Source: Ophioderma brevispina
Lineage: Eukaryota; Echinodermata; Ophiuroidea; Amphilepidida; Ophiodermatidae
Reading direction: 5' to 3'
Length of the DNA stretch: 64,000 nucleotides
Assembly: GCA_023653785.1 (NCBI GenBank)
Contig: JAMKCH010079300.1
Coordinates: 124,001-188,000, forward strand
Shown: piece by piece, positions 1-13,659 of the stretch
How positions within the stretch are numbered: position 1 is the first letter of the stretch
How the letters are laid out: each line of letters opens with the position of its first letter
Translations under genes and position numbers: made by a program
The notes under the pieces: model-generated
Seen by the model: the letters and a program-made list of their open reading frames with translations, nothing else
Databases searched by the model: none
What the model was told of the DNA's origin: nothing

Positions 1-365
1 AAAGCATGTTGTCATCAACTCACAGACCATTGCTATTGTATATGTGCTATCCCCAGCTAATCCATCTTTCACTTGCCAGATCAATATCTTACTACAATTC
101 CTGAATCCCGGCTGAATGCTTTTGAATTGTGTTGCAAAACATACGAGATACACTGTAATGTCTGTCAGGGATGTGAACACTTGCTTTTCTGTTCCAGTAA
201 TTGTGCCACGTAACTGCCACCTCCCGCCTGGAACTCTTCCTATTTTTTTTTGTTTTTACAGGAATGTAAACATCCAAATTGTTTTTCAAACTCGTGGAAG
301 TGATTTCAGTAGGTCCTTTTCGTTATGTCAATTTTTTTTTTCATGCCATTATTACTTTTATGTCC
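1..365. repeat. Partial copy of a dispersed inverted-repeat element
   Basis: Bases 91-365 resemble 62880-63123 in the same orientation (CTGAATGCTTTTGAATTGT, GGAAGTGATTTCAGTA). Bases 1-90 resemble the reverse complement of about 62600-62670 (GATCAATATCTTA, TCACAGACCA). The window start therefore holds part of the same element family as 62545-63128, cut by the window edge. Confidence 0.6.
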
Positions 366-1872
366 AGCTTTTAAGTGATATTTTGTGATTAACTATTGGC
401 ATATACACATACACCCATCCCTATATCACTTCTACATACATACATGCATGAAACATTTCGCATATTATATCACATTAATTATTATATTATCACATTATAT
501 ATATTTTCCACGCTATTAAATGATAATCCCAGATTCGTACTCAATTTTCTTATCCGGTTTCCTTGAATAATTAATACAAACATCACAAGATATCTTTATA
601 TAATTTCTAACAGATCAGCAAAGACCTTTGGTATATAGCTACTCGTGAAAGACGGGAAAAGCGATCGATAGACGGGCAGAACAGGTGGTAGTACTTATAG
701 TGGGTGTTTAAGCTACCATATTTAATATAATGGTATTATTAAATCTGATATGCTCCCCACAACTATCAACTTTGGTGAACCACATATTGGTAAAGCGCTA
801 CAAAATTTGGTTATATCTCTATTCAATTCTCAAATTTATTTTCATTTCAATGCGAATCAGAATATAGTTCTACATAGACAATAATGATGGTGGCGATGGT
901 GATGGTGGCGATGGTGATGGTGACGATGACGACGACGACGATGATGATGATGATGATATGTGATGATGATTGATGATCATAGCACTCATCATCATCATCG
1001 TCATGCCGACGACGTTAATGATGACTACTGAGACGCATATTACATTTAAAAAACACCAATACATTGACGTTGATTACTGAAACCACCCGATCCCTTCTGT
1101 AACCCACAGGGGATATTTTTACTACAGTATCATACCACTAAATCATTTCATGATGACAAAGTTTTTTATTTTTTATACTACAAACATGACGTCCCATTAT
1201 TCTGTATTAAATTTACAAAAAAATATACTTTCGTACATCCAGGTAGAGACCAGCTTGACATTAAAAGATGTTGGCAACGTGATTAATGCATTGACTACGT
1301 GGCACTACAGCCCTTTGTATTTGGAGAATGACTTTCAATGTTGAAACTTCAATTGCTAGCCGAGGTATATCATCAATCGAAATGGTCGCAAAATGGTCGA
1401 AATTTTATTTTTAGCTATGATATAAAGGACCTTTAACTTTCTAACCAAATGTCGTGTTAATATGAGATTGGCCGAAATATTTTGCGTAATATCAAAAAAG
1501 AAAAGAAAATAGTTTTGTGTCGATTTTGCTTGATTTAAGGAATAAATCTAACAAAAATGATTTATGGAGCATTTCTTGTTCCATTAACTAAGGTTCAGGG
1601 CTTGCTTAAATGAAATACACGAGATTTTGAACTTTCAGAGGTATTTCAGACTTAATTTATTTCTTAAAAATATAAACAAACAAAAAGCTACAAAACGTCG
1701 GTTGCCTGAAATCTCAAAATGTCCAAGAGCCGATATTGAAGATAGAAGCATCAGAAATATTGTTTTTGTCTTTAAACAGGTCGAAATATTTGCCCTTTAT
1801 AGAATAGCAAGAATATAAAATGATTTTGAATGTTTAATATGAAATTCCTGCACTCAGCTGATGCTCCTTTAG
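366..1872. other. Non-coding stretch with a (GAT)n microsatellite
   Basis: AT-rich sequence upstream of the first recognised TRPM exon. It contains a GAT/GGTGAT microsatellite at about 883-966. No exon of the upstream MHR1-3 region was recognised here. Confidence 0.6.
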
Positions 1873-2062
1873 CAAATCCTTGGCCGGGACTTTTCCTTTG
1901 GAACGGTTCTTCAAGGTCGTCTGGAAATGGCAATGCTCTTTTGGCGGGAAGGAAAGGCACCAATTGGAGGAGCTCTGTAGCTAGTAAATTCTAAAGGAAA
2001 TGGCAAGTAGAGAACACGCCCTTCATGAAACAAAGACTGGTGAGATACGCAGAAGGAGGCAG
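1873..2062 (+). CDS. TRPM: TRPM exon, MHR4 region part 1 (frame disrupted)
   Basis: The frame containing codon 1921 reads LEMAMLFWREGKAPIGGAL. This is the conserved TRPM segment in which a WA.LQ.R.E.A..FW helix precedes an A.L..SK.L..MA stretch; in human TRPM2 it lies shortly before S1. An acceptor-like CTTTAG precedes 1873 and a GTAGGT donor follows 2062. After GAL the frame hits TAG at 1978-1980. Restoring homology needs about one missing base near 1977 and one near 1988, each in a short homopolymer, after which VASK and KEMA follow. The last codons (RYAEGG plus two nt) join in phase with the next exon. The frame breaks may be consensus errors or pseudogene decay. The 5' boundary is approximate. 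Confidence 0.7.
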
Positions 2063-2524
2063 GTAGGTGTTTTGATTTAGTATTTAGTAGTAATATTCGT
2101 GGATACTATAGGCCTATCCTTTGAAGAGTTTAGGCCTCTTTTGAAACTATCTGAGCGAGTACAGACCAATTTATTTGAATGGATGTGGTTTCTTATTCCC
2201 CACATCGTAACGTCATTTCTTACACTCCGTGAGATCTATAACGGAACCAATTACCACCACCATCTAGTCAATGGCGTACCGAGGCTGTCGATCCACCAGA
2301 GGGGCAAAATTCCCAAGTCCCTCCAGAGGGGGCACAATTCGCAAGTCGTCCCGGTGATTTGTTCCAAATAAGTCCGAACTTGACGAAATGCGCCCGCACG
2401 CGGAAAATGAGGGGCAGCTTGCTTCCCCCGGTCGGTATATACAACACCACGTAATGTATTCTTACAATCCGTGAGGTCTATAAGGGAAGCAAATGACCAC
2501 CATCGAGTCGTTTTCCATTTTCAG

Positions 2525-2721
2525 ATTATTCGACCAAGTTGCTGTGGATGTATTATCAGAGTTTTACGTGAGCAATAGAAAGCTGACAGATCATTGGTCC
2601 TTGTTCGGAGTCTACCATGTGGGGCTCTTCTTCTTGTCTCGAGCTAGCCGACAGTACTTCAAACATGAAATTCATTTGCGCTCATCCCGCCGTGCAGAAT
2701 ATGCTGAAGGAGCACTGGGTT
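2525..2721 (+). CDS. TRPM: TRPM exon, MHR4 region part 2 (frame disrupted)
   Basis: A good acceptor (TTTTCCATTTTCAG) precedes 2525. The first frame reads LFDQVAVDVLSEFY, matching the TRPM block with consensus R A(V/I).(V/L)(F/L)TECY. A different frame from about 2632 reads WGSSSCLELADSTSNMKF and then VQNMLKEHW. These match the TRPM2/TRPM8 block W G..(T/N)CL.LA...(D/H)..F followed by (V/I)Q..L...W. The two halves are one nucleotide out of register relative to the expected 22-codon spacing, consistent with a -1 and a +2 change. The 3' end is uncertain; a weak GT lies just after HWV. Homology is strong but the open frame is not intact. Confidence 0.72.
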
Positions 2722-5089
2722 GTAGCAAACTGTCTTTAAATAATCCTATATGAAGGTAATATGAAAATGATTACAATTGTTGTGTCTCTCTTCTCTTCGC
2801 TTTAGTCTGTTAACTAAAATTAAACTTCCATTTTACTAATATTTGCATCCCATTGCGTTGCAGTGAGTTGCGGCAGAGAGTCATCGATATAGGTCTATTG
2901 GTAACCACGCACAATGCATAGATGTAGATGAACGGACCTCTAAAAATAGTTACGGTTTTTTGATTCACACAAAGTTTTATACTAGGTCGTAGCATGCTAA
3001 ATAATGTTCTCCTTTCATTACATTATAGCTTTTTTCTATCCTCTCCGTTCCGTTCCAATAAATGATTATAGAGCAACTTTAAGTGAATTTTGTATTATCC
3101 CTAACGTCCCTAAATAAAACTGGAGACGATCACCAACGCAAAAAAGGAAGTAGTTTCGTTATTTTTCTTATTAGATCTAGTGGGTCGATTCTCCTCCGCC
3201 CCACCCCCCCCAACCAAGGCAGTGGGTCAGCTCCGTGATTTTTTCAAAAATTGCATTTAAATGCATGTTAGGGACTTTAGGGATATAGTAGAATCTCGAG
3301 ACTTATTTTTGGGGGAATTTTGCGCTTCACCTCATGAAAAAATAGGGTGCAAATCAATCGGTGAGGTTAGGTGATACAACATGAAATCTTTTCAGTGATA
3401 ACGACCCTGCACACTCTACTGGAAAGGGCTCGTGTTTCCCCCTCCTCCTCCTTCACATACTGGGCCGATTGCTAAATTTGGGGGGTATATATCATTGGTG
3501 ACTTATATTCGGGAAAAGAAAATCAACGATAACATTTCACTTAAATGGAGCACAGTGTAACTTGGGGGGGGGCTGTGTACTATCAATAAATAATATGCCC
3601 TCTGTATGTCACACCCTGTACACTACTCTACCTGCCTTTCAAATGAAAAATAAACCATCAAAATTTACTTGGAATTCGTAAATACTGCACTAAAATAATT
3701 ATTGAAGGCCTCTAGTATTTTTTTCACACGCAGAATACATTAATAAGCTATTAAATTTATAAATATTATGTTCTTTTCTTAAAGAAGTATATATATAAAT
3801 ACAGACCAGCATAGGTTCCACATTAACCCTCTTGACCTTGTGAGTACCGGGGTTACTACAAAATCAATATTGGTCACGCTGTTTAAAACAATGGCCTATC
3901 ATAGCTTTTCACTAACAATAGAAAAGCAAATACACTACCCATGGCTTGTTCCAACCAGTGAACATATACAGGATGGTAAAATCAAACTCTGGGGCATTTC
4001 TCCACAAACAGGAAGTGATATTAATGGTGGGGGGGGGGGGGGGAGGAGGTCCTCTAACCATGATAGAGCGTCGGCATTTTGTCGAATAGTAACTCTAATG
4101 GTAGTACAAAGCTTATTTTCAACATACACAGGAAAAAGTCAAAGTGGTTTCAATAAAGTCAACACCTTTTTCAAAATTTGAGTTGTTCGTCAAATAGGCT
4201 TTCTATCATGCTTGAAATAGAAGTAGCAATGTGATCAAACGGGGGCGTGTCTTTCTAAAGGCTTGTTGCATTGGCTAGCCTAGCTGTACACACAAAATGA
4301 ATTATTTATTGACAAGTTACACTGTGTGGAGAAAAGACGGTTCATGGATTTAATAATTTAATAATTTACAATGGTTTTGTCTTAAACTATTGAAAAGATC
4401 ACGAACATATGTTATCAGTTAGTTATTTGGAGCTACGGCTCACAATCTAATACTTGTATACTATTAGCAGGAGGGAACTGTAGTGAAAGAATGTGCGCAT
4501 CCGGATAAAATTGTGCCTTTTTGCCATCACACGTACTTTAGGCATTGATAAGCCATAGAATTGATGGAAGACGTACACCCCCTCCCCCTTAATGAGGCTC
4601 CTCGAGCGTGGGGTTCAAGGTTATACAGGGGTCAAAATTTTTAAATTACCCCATCATGTGAAAAGTACGTGAACACTCTAGATTAAAAACAAGATTCTAA
4701 AAGGTATGGTTTACACTATGTACGGCTTATAGTTTCGGAGTTTGTGTAAAAAAGTGCAAAATCGTTGAAAAAAAGTCAATGGTGGTATGTACATGGGTCA
4801 AAAGTTAAAAGGCGCTTTGCTTCGGGGAATATGTGGTGCAAATTGTTCCCTCGATTAAAAGGATTGAAATAAGGAATAGTTTGCCTTATCCATGCCTTAG
4901 TTTTCACGTTATCCAAAAAATAGGTAACAGGTCCAATTAGCATCCAATAGCCTCCGATAGCTGTGAATTTATTCGCCATTTGGTTAATAACTAAACACGT
5001 AATAACTAAACACCATTCCTTATTTCATTCATGAGCTGAATGAACAATTGAACCAGCGTTTGCAAACGAATTGGAGCAATTTAATTTTT

Positions 5090-5390
5090 TGAGCAATGTA
5101 CAAACCAAATTGACCTTTTCACCATTTTTACAACCATTTATTTCAAAAATGTATAAGCCATAAGTCGTAACAAAATATACCTTTGTGGAATCCTTTGTAA
5201 CAGAACAAAAACATCATGGTGTGGCTTTTCAACGCAATTGGATCGTTTTAATTGTTACCCCTGTGTAACCTTCAAATCCAAGCTGGGGGACATGAAAGGG
5301 GTGTGGAAAGTGTTTCCATCAATTTTTTGATTATGAATGTAAATAAAGTACTGTGTACCAAAATTCACAATTTTCTCCCATTTTGCAACC
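5090..5390. repeat. Dispersed repeat, copy 1
   Basis: It shares order and wording with 28320-28600: TATAAGCCATA, TTTGGAATCCTT/TGTGGAATCC, AACATCATGGTGT, CCAAGCTGGGG, TTCCATCAATT and AAAATTCACAATTTT. The copies are diverged, so the insertions are old. No coding content. Confidence 0.6.
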
Positions 5391-5915
5391 TGACAGCATG
5401 GGGATTGTGCACTAAGTCCCACTATATTATGATCAATTCAGAAAACTTACCCTGCTTATTTGCACCAGGCACGTAGCCAGGAATTCATTTGGGGGTGCGG
5501 ATTGCAAAAGTGGACCTTTTGTCAATAAAATGTTTAAAAAACTAAAAAATTAAAAAAAAAGGGGTGGGGGGTGGAGGGAGGGAAACATAGCGGACCTTCA
5601 ACATGATAAAACGGACCCTTTGACATTTTGGGGGGCGTCGCACCCCTCCCCTGGCCCAGGTACGGCCCTGATTAGCATTAGGGGATTTTTGGGGCTTTTG
5701 TTGGGTTGTAGACGTTTTCCGAGCGGTTGAAAACATAATAAATCAAAAGAAATTTCATCAAAAGTAGAGACTTGGTAGATAAGACGAATCACACCGAAAA
5801 TACAGTTCTGCTCATCTACTGATGAGTTTCGCCAATTTTAGTTAATCGCTCCATCATTGGTGGGATTTCATTTATATTAAGTCAATTTCAGCTACGTGAT
5901 AATAGGACCGTCTTA

Positions 5916-6690
5916 AAGGTGCATTTCGTGATTCCATCACCTTCTATTTTAGTCATGATCACTAGATATCTTGAGAAAAGGTTATTCAAATGTGAGCTAT
6001 CCCGATCCTTGCGGTTGTTGTGTTAGAGAATCGCAGCTAGCATTAAACGTTTTTAGAACGTTAAAAAAAACGTTACAATTGGAAAATGAAAGTTTCGAAA
6101 TTTCGTTTAAAAACGTATTTGTGTTGAGTTTGTATGCCGTTTTTATAACGTTACCTTAAAACGTTATAAAAAACGGATTATAACGTTAAAAATCTGTCAA
6201 ATAATGTAGATGTGCAAAACGGTTCCAAAACGTTTTCATATAAATTGTTATTTACTGTGTGGGGAGGGTTCGTTTTACGGGTTGCTAACGTTTCAGTAAA
6301 ACATTTTAAACAGTGTTTCTAAGCATGTTAAAAAACGCGTATATGATTTGGTTGTTGTGACGTTTTGAAATCGTTTTCATTTAAAAAACGTTTTTTAAAC
6401 GTTGTGGGACCTGGTCGTTCCGGTTTGCGGGACTGTTTCAGTAAAACATTTTTGAAAAAAAAACATTTTTCTAACGTTACAAGAGGTATGTGGGTTGATT
6501 GTGCGTGACGTTTCGAAAACCTTCAAAGTTCAAACATTTCAAACGTTTCTTAAATTTCACATTGCCGTATTTTAACAAATTTAACCTTCTTGGCCAAAAA
6601 AGAAAGCGTTGGTTTGTTTGTTCTGCCGAATTAACCCAAATACCTCAATTACTTACTACTAATTGCATCTCCAGAAACGTCAAAAACAAC
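5916..6690. repeat. AACGTT/AAACGTTTT-rich element, copy 1
   Basis: Dense AACGTT and AAAACG words in both orientations form many overlapping short palindromes between about 6045 and 6550. The left edge has TTAAAGGTGCATTTCGTGAT at 5914, which matches in reverse the right edge of the 13.6-14.1 kb block. A MITE or fold-back element family is likely. The right edge was not resolved. Confidence 0.5.
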
Positions 6691-9600
6691 TTTTAACGGT
6701 TTCATTTGTGTGTGATACGACTGATTCATTTATTCTTCCTTTCTTTCCTTATTTTAAGTCCATTTCTTCTATTTTTAGGTCCATTCTAATTCTACTAGTA
6801 GTATTCGTCGACTCGATCCAGTCTTTCAGTTTTGTTCCGACTTCACGCAGATTTCCATTCTACTGGTCTCTTTACTCTTCTTCCATTTAATCTTCTAAAG
6901 GCTTCATATATCTTTGGAACTTTCTGATCAACAATAAAAAGACGCACAACGGGACGCGGAAGGTTAGATAAATAAAAATTATATAAACTTTTGATGATAC
7001 TTGTATATGTACATTGCAAATGAGCAATCTGTATCGCACAGTAGAGTGTTCCTTAGATGTTTTAGAACAACCCAGATTACTCCGTAGGAATCGTCACGAG
7101 TCTTCAACCGGCGAACATCGACAATATTGTGGCGAACTTGAGTTTTTGGCAATAATGATAAAGATTAAGAGCTCTTTTCGTATACCCCTATATTGAGCAA
7201 AATAACATTCCATGAAAGTTGAAGTTAACGAAGTCATAATTTACTTAAAAAACAGATAAAATATGATTGCACAACTTATCTAATTTATTGAAAATAAAAA
7301 GTATTAGTCTAAAAACATGGTTGTATGTGTCGATTGTTAGAATTAAAATGATTTTCGTCGAACCGAATGCTGTAAACATTAATGGCAAGTTAAAAAGACA
7401 AAGACTTGGTATTAGCAAGCGTAAAGGCTTTCTGTTGAAAAAATGGTGATATTTGATTCCATTTACTCTGTTAAAAGTATGAAAATAATACCCTCAGAAA
7501 AAAAACAAGATAAATCACAAAATTCTTCCATTAAACGTTAGCTAGAAATAAATTTAGGATGCCTCATGACCTAAAACCCTTTTCCGACTTCCGAGCAAAA
7601 TACACATGTAAGTTTCCTGTGACTAATGTTTTTATGAAACTGTAAATAAATACAGGTTAATTTTCAGGGAAAATACTACAAAAAAAGGTTTAGCCAATGA
7701 GAGACGGTAATTTGACTGTTAATTTGGAAAATAAAGCAAAAAGTGTTGTATGTGATGTGCAAATTTTTCAGGCCTATAATGATAAATGCAAAGTGGAGAA
7801 TTTTAATGGGTAGGCATATTTTATTGTACACTTCGTAAATTAAATTTGTAAGGAAAAACAAAAAACAACGATAATTCGGTGGTAAACGTGCTAAATATGA
7901 ACATTCATGACAACAATGGACTTATGTCAAACATTTTTCATTTTTTCTCAAAACTTTAGATAGGCTATGCAGTTAAATAATTCTCTAAAATGTCAAAGTA
8001 CGATATCTCAGAATGGACTTGGGTTGATCGTCTGTTTTAGCTTCGTGACGCGATATAACATTCCAGAAGTATGCACTCTTTTTGTGGAACCCTGTATTTG
8101 TTCTTAAGAGCTATACAAATTCATCATGTTGGATAAATAAAATGGCATGTATCACTTGGCATTTTCAGACGTAAACTAAATTGTAATTTTTGTTGATGAT
8201 GATGCCGAAAAGGGTAGGATTTCAATGTGCCAACTAGATACACCATATAAAATAAATTATGCAAATACATAGGTGTAAAGAAGGAGAGTAAAATGAGAGT
8301 AAACTGCTAATTGGTCCTATATGCAAACCAAAGATTCAGTTAGAAACTCTTTTTAAATCTAGGCCTCCGTGCATAGGTAACGTCGAGTAGACCAATTGTC
8401 AGCACTGTACTAGAACCAATGCTTACAAAAGTATGGCAACATGCAGAAAAAAAAGATTTCAACCCACAAAATGATTTCAAATTGTACATCGGTTCCAAAC
8501 CACATAGGACGCAGAATGTCATCCCAGATGTTATTCCCCAGAATCCTAGAGTGCGAAAGACACTTGTTTGATTTCCATGTTCCGTACCATGTATGGATTA
8601 AACGAGCTGGGATCGATACTTGCGATGCAGGTAACATACAGGAATCCGCGAAAAATGTGGACACTTCTTTTGGTTATCAATGTAAATCTTGAATATTGGG
8701 TCAATATTCGAAATCCTTTAACGTTTAATTTTAAATTACAATTTTTCACAATTACGTGTAGGACTACCTTTGAAAACGGGGGTTGCTTGCTTGAAAATCC
8801 CTGAGTGCTAGTGCTTGTCCTACTTCTTTCGCATCGGCCATCCTTATTAACCCTTAAGGCTGCATCTGGGAAAAGAAACACATATAACATATTTTTTCTA
8901 ATTTCCGTTTCAGGGACAAAATTTGATGAAAATGTGGTACAAATATATTTGCACCACATTTTTAAACTTAAAAAATTTCACATGGCTGTATAAATACAAA
9001 TTAGGAAAATGCACAGAAATTGGGTGAGAATTTTATGGTAAGGTGCCCCCAAAAATGCCAATTTTAAACAAAGCGTAGTTTGTTGAATTTGTTGACCTTT
9101 TCTTGAACGCTTTATAGGCATTTTAAAGTGTTACAAAAACACTTGCTTTTACAATGTCCACGATGTTAATTTCACGTCTTTGATTAAATCGAATGGATAA
9201 GTTGTCCTATGGCGAATTTTGGTCGTAGTTCATGGGGTTATTGTTACACTGCACTTTTTTGGGCGAGATCAAAATAGGCTACACAACCTTAATATTTTGT
9301 TTATTCAATATTCCCCCCTTCTATTGGTAAAGGATCGCGAATTTCCCTATGTTTAAGGCATAATAAATTAATGTTTCAAAATGTTGAACCATGAAATTCC
9401 AGAATGCTGATTAGTTTAATGATGTTTTAGGCGAAATAAATTAACAGCATATATGACGTGATACCAGTCTGAGAAACCTACACGGAATATAATACGCTAG
9501 TACAGAGCTTGAGATCGAATATATGTACCTGTTAATAACCTTGATGAGTTGGGCGTAGTTGCAAAAAACCCTGTAATTCCTCTTTTTAATTGCAGAATCA

Positions 9601-12600
9601 GTTGTATGATTTTCTTAATGGAGGATAGGTATTTCGTCATTGTCACTGGCTGTTTCACTGGCAGGAATTATTTTGATAGTTCAAAAAGCTTTCATACATA
9701 TCTTTGTTCTGACGTGATTTTGATGCCATTATACAGAGGAAACAGTTAACCTGGAACGAAACTTACAGCAAAATACTGTAAAAGACTACAAAACAGCCTA
9801 TTTAAAATGTTGTACATACTGTTAAATTTATCCCAATCCAATTGTGACTCAACAAAAAAGGATTTTTGTACCTGACAATGCAGCACATGTAGGCCTTAGC
9901 AGAAAAAAAATCATCACATACTCGGCAGTTACTCTTGCTCCCCAGAAATTTTAATCCCCATGATGTTAATCCTTTTGGTTAGGTTTTTATCATTCATGCA
10001 AAAATTTCATCAAGAACTGAATTTAAAATCATGTTTATTTTATATAGAAATTCTATAATAATTAAGACAATAATTTTTTTTAATTCGCGGCCATAAATTA
10101 ATAAAATATCCATTTATTCTTTGTTGGATGATATTGTTATTCCAAACGGTTAACTTGACAACAATAGACTTTCTAATATACTTTTTACCCAAGAAATGTG
10201 TCGCAAAACACACACACACACATGCACGTCTGCCACGTGACGCATTGGCAACCTATCATATTTCAGGCTTGTAATACCCCGATTACAACTCAACTAACAC
10301 ATGGTACTCTACAATTTCTGCTTTCTGTAAATTACAGAGACCGATTGGCTCACATAAAAACGTATGGTCATGGAACCATTTAAGACTCCCATCAGTTATA
10401 AAGTTCAAGATACAGAGGAAATGGTTTAAAAACGTTTCTAAAGCGTTAACTTAATAGTGGGAATCTTTCTTATACTACCATTTGTTACCATATCGCTTAA
10501 CACTGGAATTTGCGCGGTAGCAAACACATTGTACGTTAAACTACTCCAGAATAAATGCAATGGGAAAAATTATGCCAACCCCAGTAATTACTACATAAAC
10601 ACCATAAACCTTTGTGCACGTCCCTATATGGTAGTGTGCTTAAACTTAGCAGTTGTACCTGGACATTTGTAGCGGCTAGGAGTCATAGACAGGGGCATCT
10701 ATACGGCCGTATACACTCCAAATTACGGCGTTTGATAAAAACACGGAATCGCCTAAATCGCCTACTTCGCTTAATTTCCCTGTGTGATGTCATTTATCAA
10801 GAAATATTTAGTTGAATATTGTAGAACCAAGAATTAACTAAAAACAATAGCTTTAATTCTAAAAAATTGGGGTTTTGTCCCAAAAAAAATTCTGGTTGAA
10901 TTTTGTGAACTTACACAGAGCAAAAATTCGTGAATAGTTTGATTCAAACAACGAATTCTCCTAAACTTTTCACTTCTGTGGCCAGAAAAAGAAAAGAAAT
11001 CTCAATTATTAGTCTCGGTCCCAGCATGCACGGAGTCATCTCATTTATTGGCTTGATTAGTCTCTAGCACAGAAAAGGTTTATTATGAAAATGGCGGGAT
11101 GAAAGGGCGGTGTGAGCCTATTACCGAGGGGTAATTGGCGGTTAACATGCATACAAAGCAAATTGGCAATATCTTGTTTCGCCTCCAACCAGTGATGTCA
11201 TAGTAGTTTGACAGTTTTAACCAAAAACCATTTCACATCATATTAGACTACCGGGCTCTATTCCGGATTTAGTCCATTAATAACTATTCCGTTCATTGAT
11301 GTTAGTGGGTCAACTGACGTCACAGGTGGCCACAATTTTGCAACTGAGTGGAAAATTGGTGAAGACCGAGCTGAGGCTGAGTGATCAGATTCAGTCATAT
11401 GACTAGATTCTCGGTCATATGGGTCTGAGCTCACTGCCTATCTTTTATCTTTGGTTGATTTTAGTAGACAGTACAAAATCATTTTTATCCATAAGAAAAT
11501 ACACAATTCCGCCAGGTGTAATCTGTTGCAGCCTTATATCAGCACCACACAGTGCTGCATGCGGTACGGAGGAATTATTTTACTTACATAGGGAGTCCAG
11601 TTTTCGCGCCAGTGAAGCAATTCAATAAATGGAGGGTAGGGAGAAGTAAGCGAAGCGAGTAAGTAAGCGATTTCGGCGATTCGTGTTTTGTTTTACAACG
11701 CGCTCCAAATATGCTTGTATGAACAAATTGGGTGGACTATCATATTTTGATATAGGGCAAGCAAGAGGGGTAGAGAAGTTAATTTATCAAGTTATAGAAA
11801 TCTGGTTCCAGCATTGCTTGACAACCTTCTAGATATATAGCATAGAATATAAAATTATTAGGCCATGAGTTTCGAATCAAGGGTAGTGCATTTTAATGTG
11901 GAAGACAATGTTAGGATAATCGACTATTATCAGATTCATTATCTTTCAGATATCAACAAATGATTTCTGAAAATACATTCATTATCACTAATTATCAGAA
12001 GTAGGTCATCATTCAGAATATCAAAATTAAACAAATAACAAAAGGTTGTGCACAGAAATGTGTTCGAAGCGGTACCAACCATTTTAAATCATGCAATTAA
12101 TAATATAAAACAATATTAATTTGGAAACAGTATTTTATACTGGCTTAATGCGTGATTAAACCATTAAAATTCACATTAAAGCCAATTAAACCGGTTGTCG
12201 AAACTTCTACAGTTTTCTATGCTGGAGTAGTAGGCCTACCGTTGTCTCGTTAACTTCAATTTGTTGGAGCAAATTTAAGAAATATAAATCACATGCCTTT
12301 GAGTGTGTGCATTTAAAGTAATTCTCATTTCTGGTTGGATCTGTTATAAACCGATTTTTCTGTTTAAAATAGTATATTTTGTTTACTCTCTACAATGCAA
12401 CATTGTAAAAGTTTTCCTCAACTGATCTTTATTATTAATTTATTCCATGGAAGCCAAAGATGATATCGTGCTTTAAAGGATATGGAATATCTTTGTTGAT
12501 TACAAATACGTCAGAATTTACTCTGAAAAGAAAAGTTGCAGTATGATCTCAGTCTAAATAAAAAAGAATGTAAGAGCACACTATTATGATTATATTTTTG

Positions 12601-12743
12601 GGAAAATCTACATAGGCCTATTGCATCAAAAGTTTTATCTGGAACGAAAACTCTAGTTTAAATTTTAAAAAAATGAGCTATCATGAGTTAAATCCCGGGG
12701 TTAGAACAACAACAGTTAACCATACTGATAATGCGACACGACA

Positions 12744-13122
12744 CGTACACTGTTAAAAATTTCCGTAAATTAAGAAAACAGATTTTCCGTAAATTTACGG
12801 AAAAATCTGTTTTAGAAAACAATAAAAATAAAAAACAAAAAACATAAAAAATAGCTAAAAATGTTAATTTACGGAAATATTTCAAAAATTTCTGGCAGCA
12901 ATATTTCCGGATTTTTTTTTTGGTTCCGTAATTTTAAATTACGGAAAAATTCTGTTAAAATACATATTTTTTTCCATAATATGAGACAAATTTCTGTAAA
13001 ATTACTGTTAAAGTTCCGTTAATTGACAGAAATTTCTGTAAATTTACCCTAAAAATGACTGGAAATATTGCTGCCAGAAATTTCCGTAAATTTACGGACA
13101 TTTTTTTAACAGTGTACGTACC
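12744..13122. mobile_element. MITE with TTACGGAAA palindromic interior
   Basis: Terminal inverted repeats ACGTACACTGTTAAAAA (left) and its complement (right, ...TTTTTAACAGTGTACGT) bound about 380 bp. The interior repeats TTTCCGTAAATTTACGGAAA-type palindromes, and TTTCTGGCAGCAATATTTCC near 12890 recurs in reverse near 13064. There is no coding capacity. Non-autonomous DNA transposon. Confidence 0.7.
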
Positions 13123-13659
13123 GTGTACGACGACGGTGAACGTAGTTGAGTTGGTGTTTCTGTTGCAATACAGGCTATATACGGGTGAAATTAATTCTGT
13201 AAATCAATGATTTAAAAATGTGTACTTACCTGTTGGTTATAAAGGTATAATATCCAACTTTCCAGGAACAAGATCGAAATTGAAAACCGAATCGAAAGCC
13301 ATACGCGTGTACTTCCGATGCGAACTTCAAATTCTAAAGTGCTGAGCTTGTCAAGGAATTCCGTTATTCCATTTCGTCACGTGACGAAATACGACTCCGT
13401 CATATCCTCGTGTTTGGTGAACTGGGTTCATAATCTGTACCTTTTCTACTGCATGCCTCTACAATGAGAATTGTGTTGTTGTTTTGACGAAAATAATAAC
13501 TTTCGCAGGGAACAAAGCTAAGACAACTATGGCAATTGCAACGACGATGACAATAACGACTGCACCGGCACCGTGGTAGCGGCAGCGCGGTGGTGATTAC
13601 AATTACGACGGCAATGAAAAAAGACGATTATGTTAACATTGAAAAAAAACTCTCGAAAA

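Larger units (their letters stand above)
2722..12743. other. Long intron-like stretch, no exon recognised
   Basis: AT-rich. It holds a G-tract at 4027-4043, an A-run/G-run at 5549-5580, a dispersed repeat at 5090-5390 (related to 28320-28600), an AACGTT-rich block at 5916-6690 and a CA run at 10208. The missing TRPM exon between MHR4 and S1 should lie somewhere between 2722 and 29988, but nothing convincing was seen. Gene-sized open frames in this part look like chance. Confidence 0.55.

Noticed and set aside
8546..8959. 137-codon minus-strand open frame overlapping plus-strand frames
   Set aside because: No domain, no splice or promoter context; conflicting open frames on both strands suggest chance.
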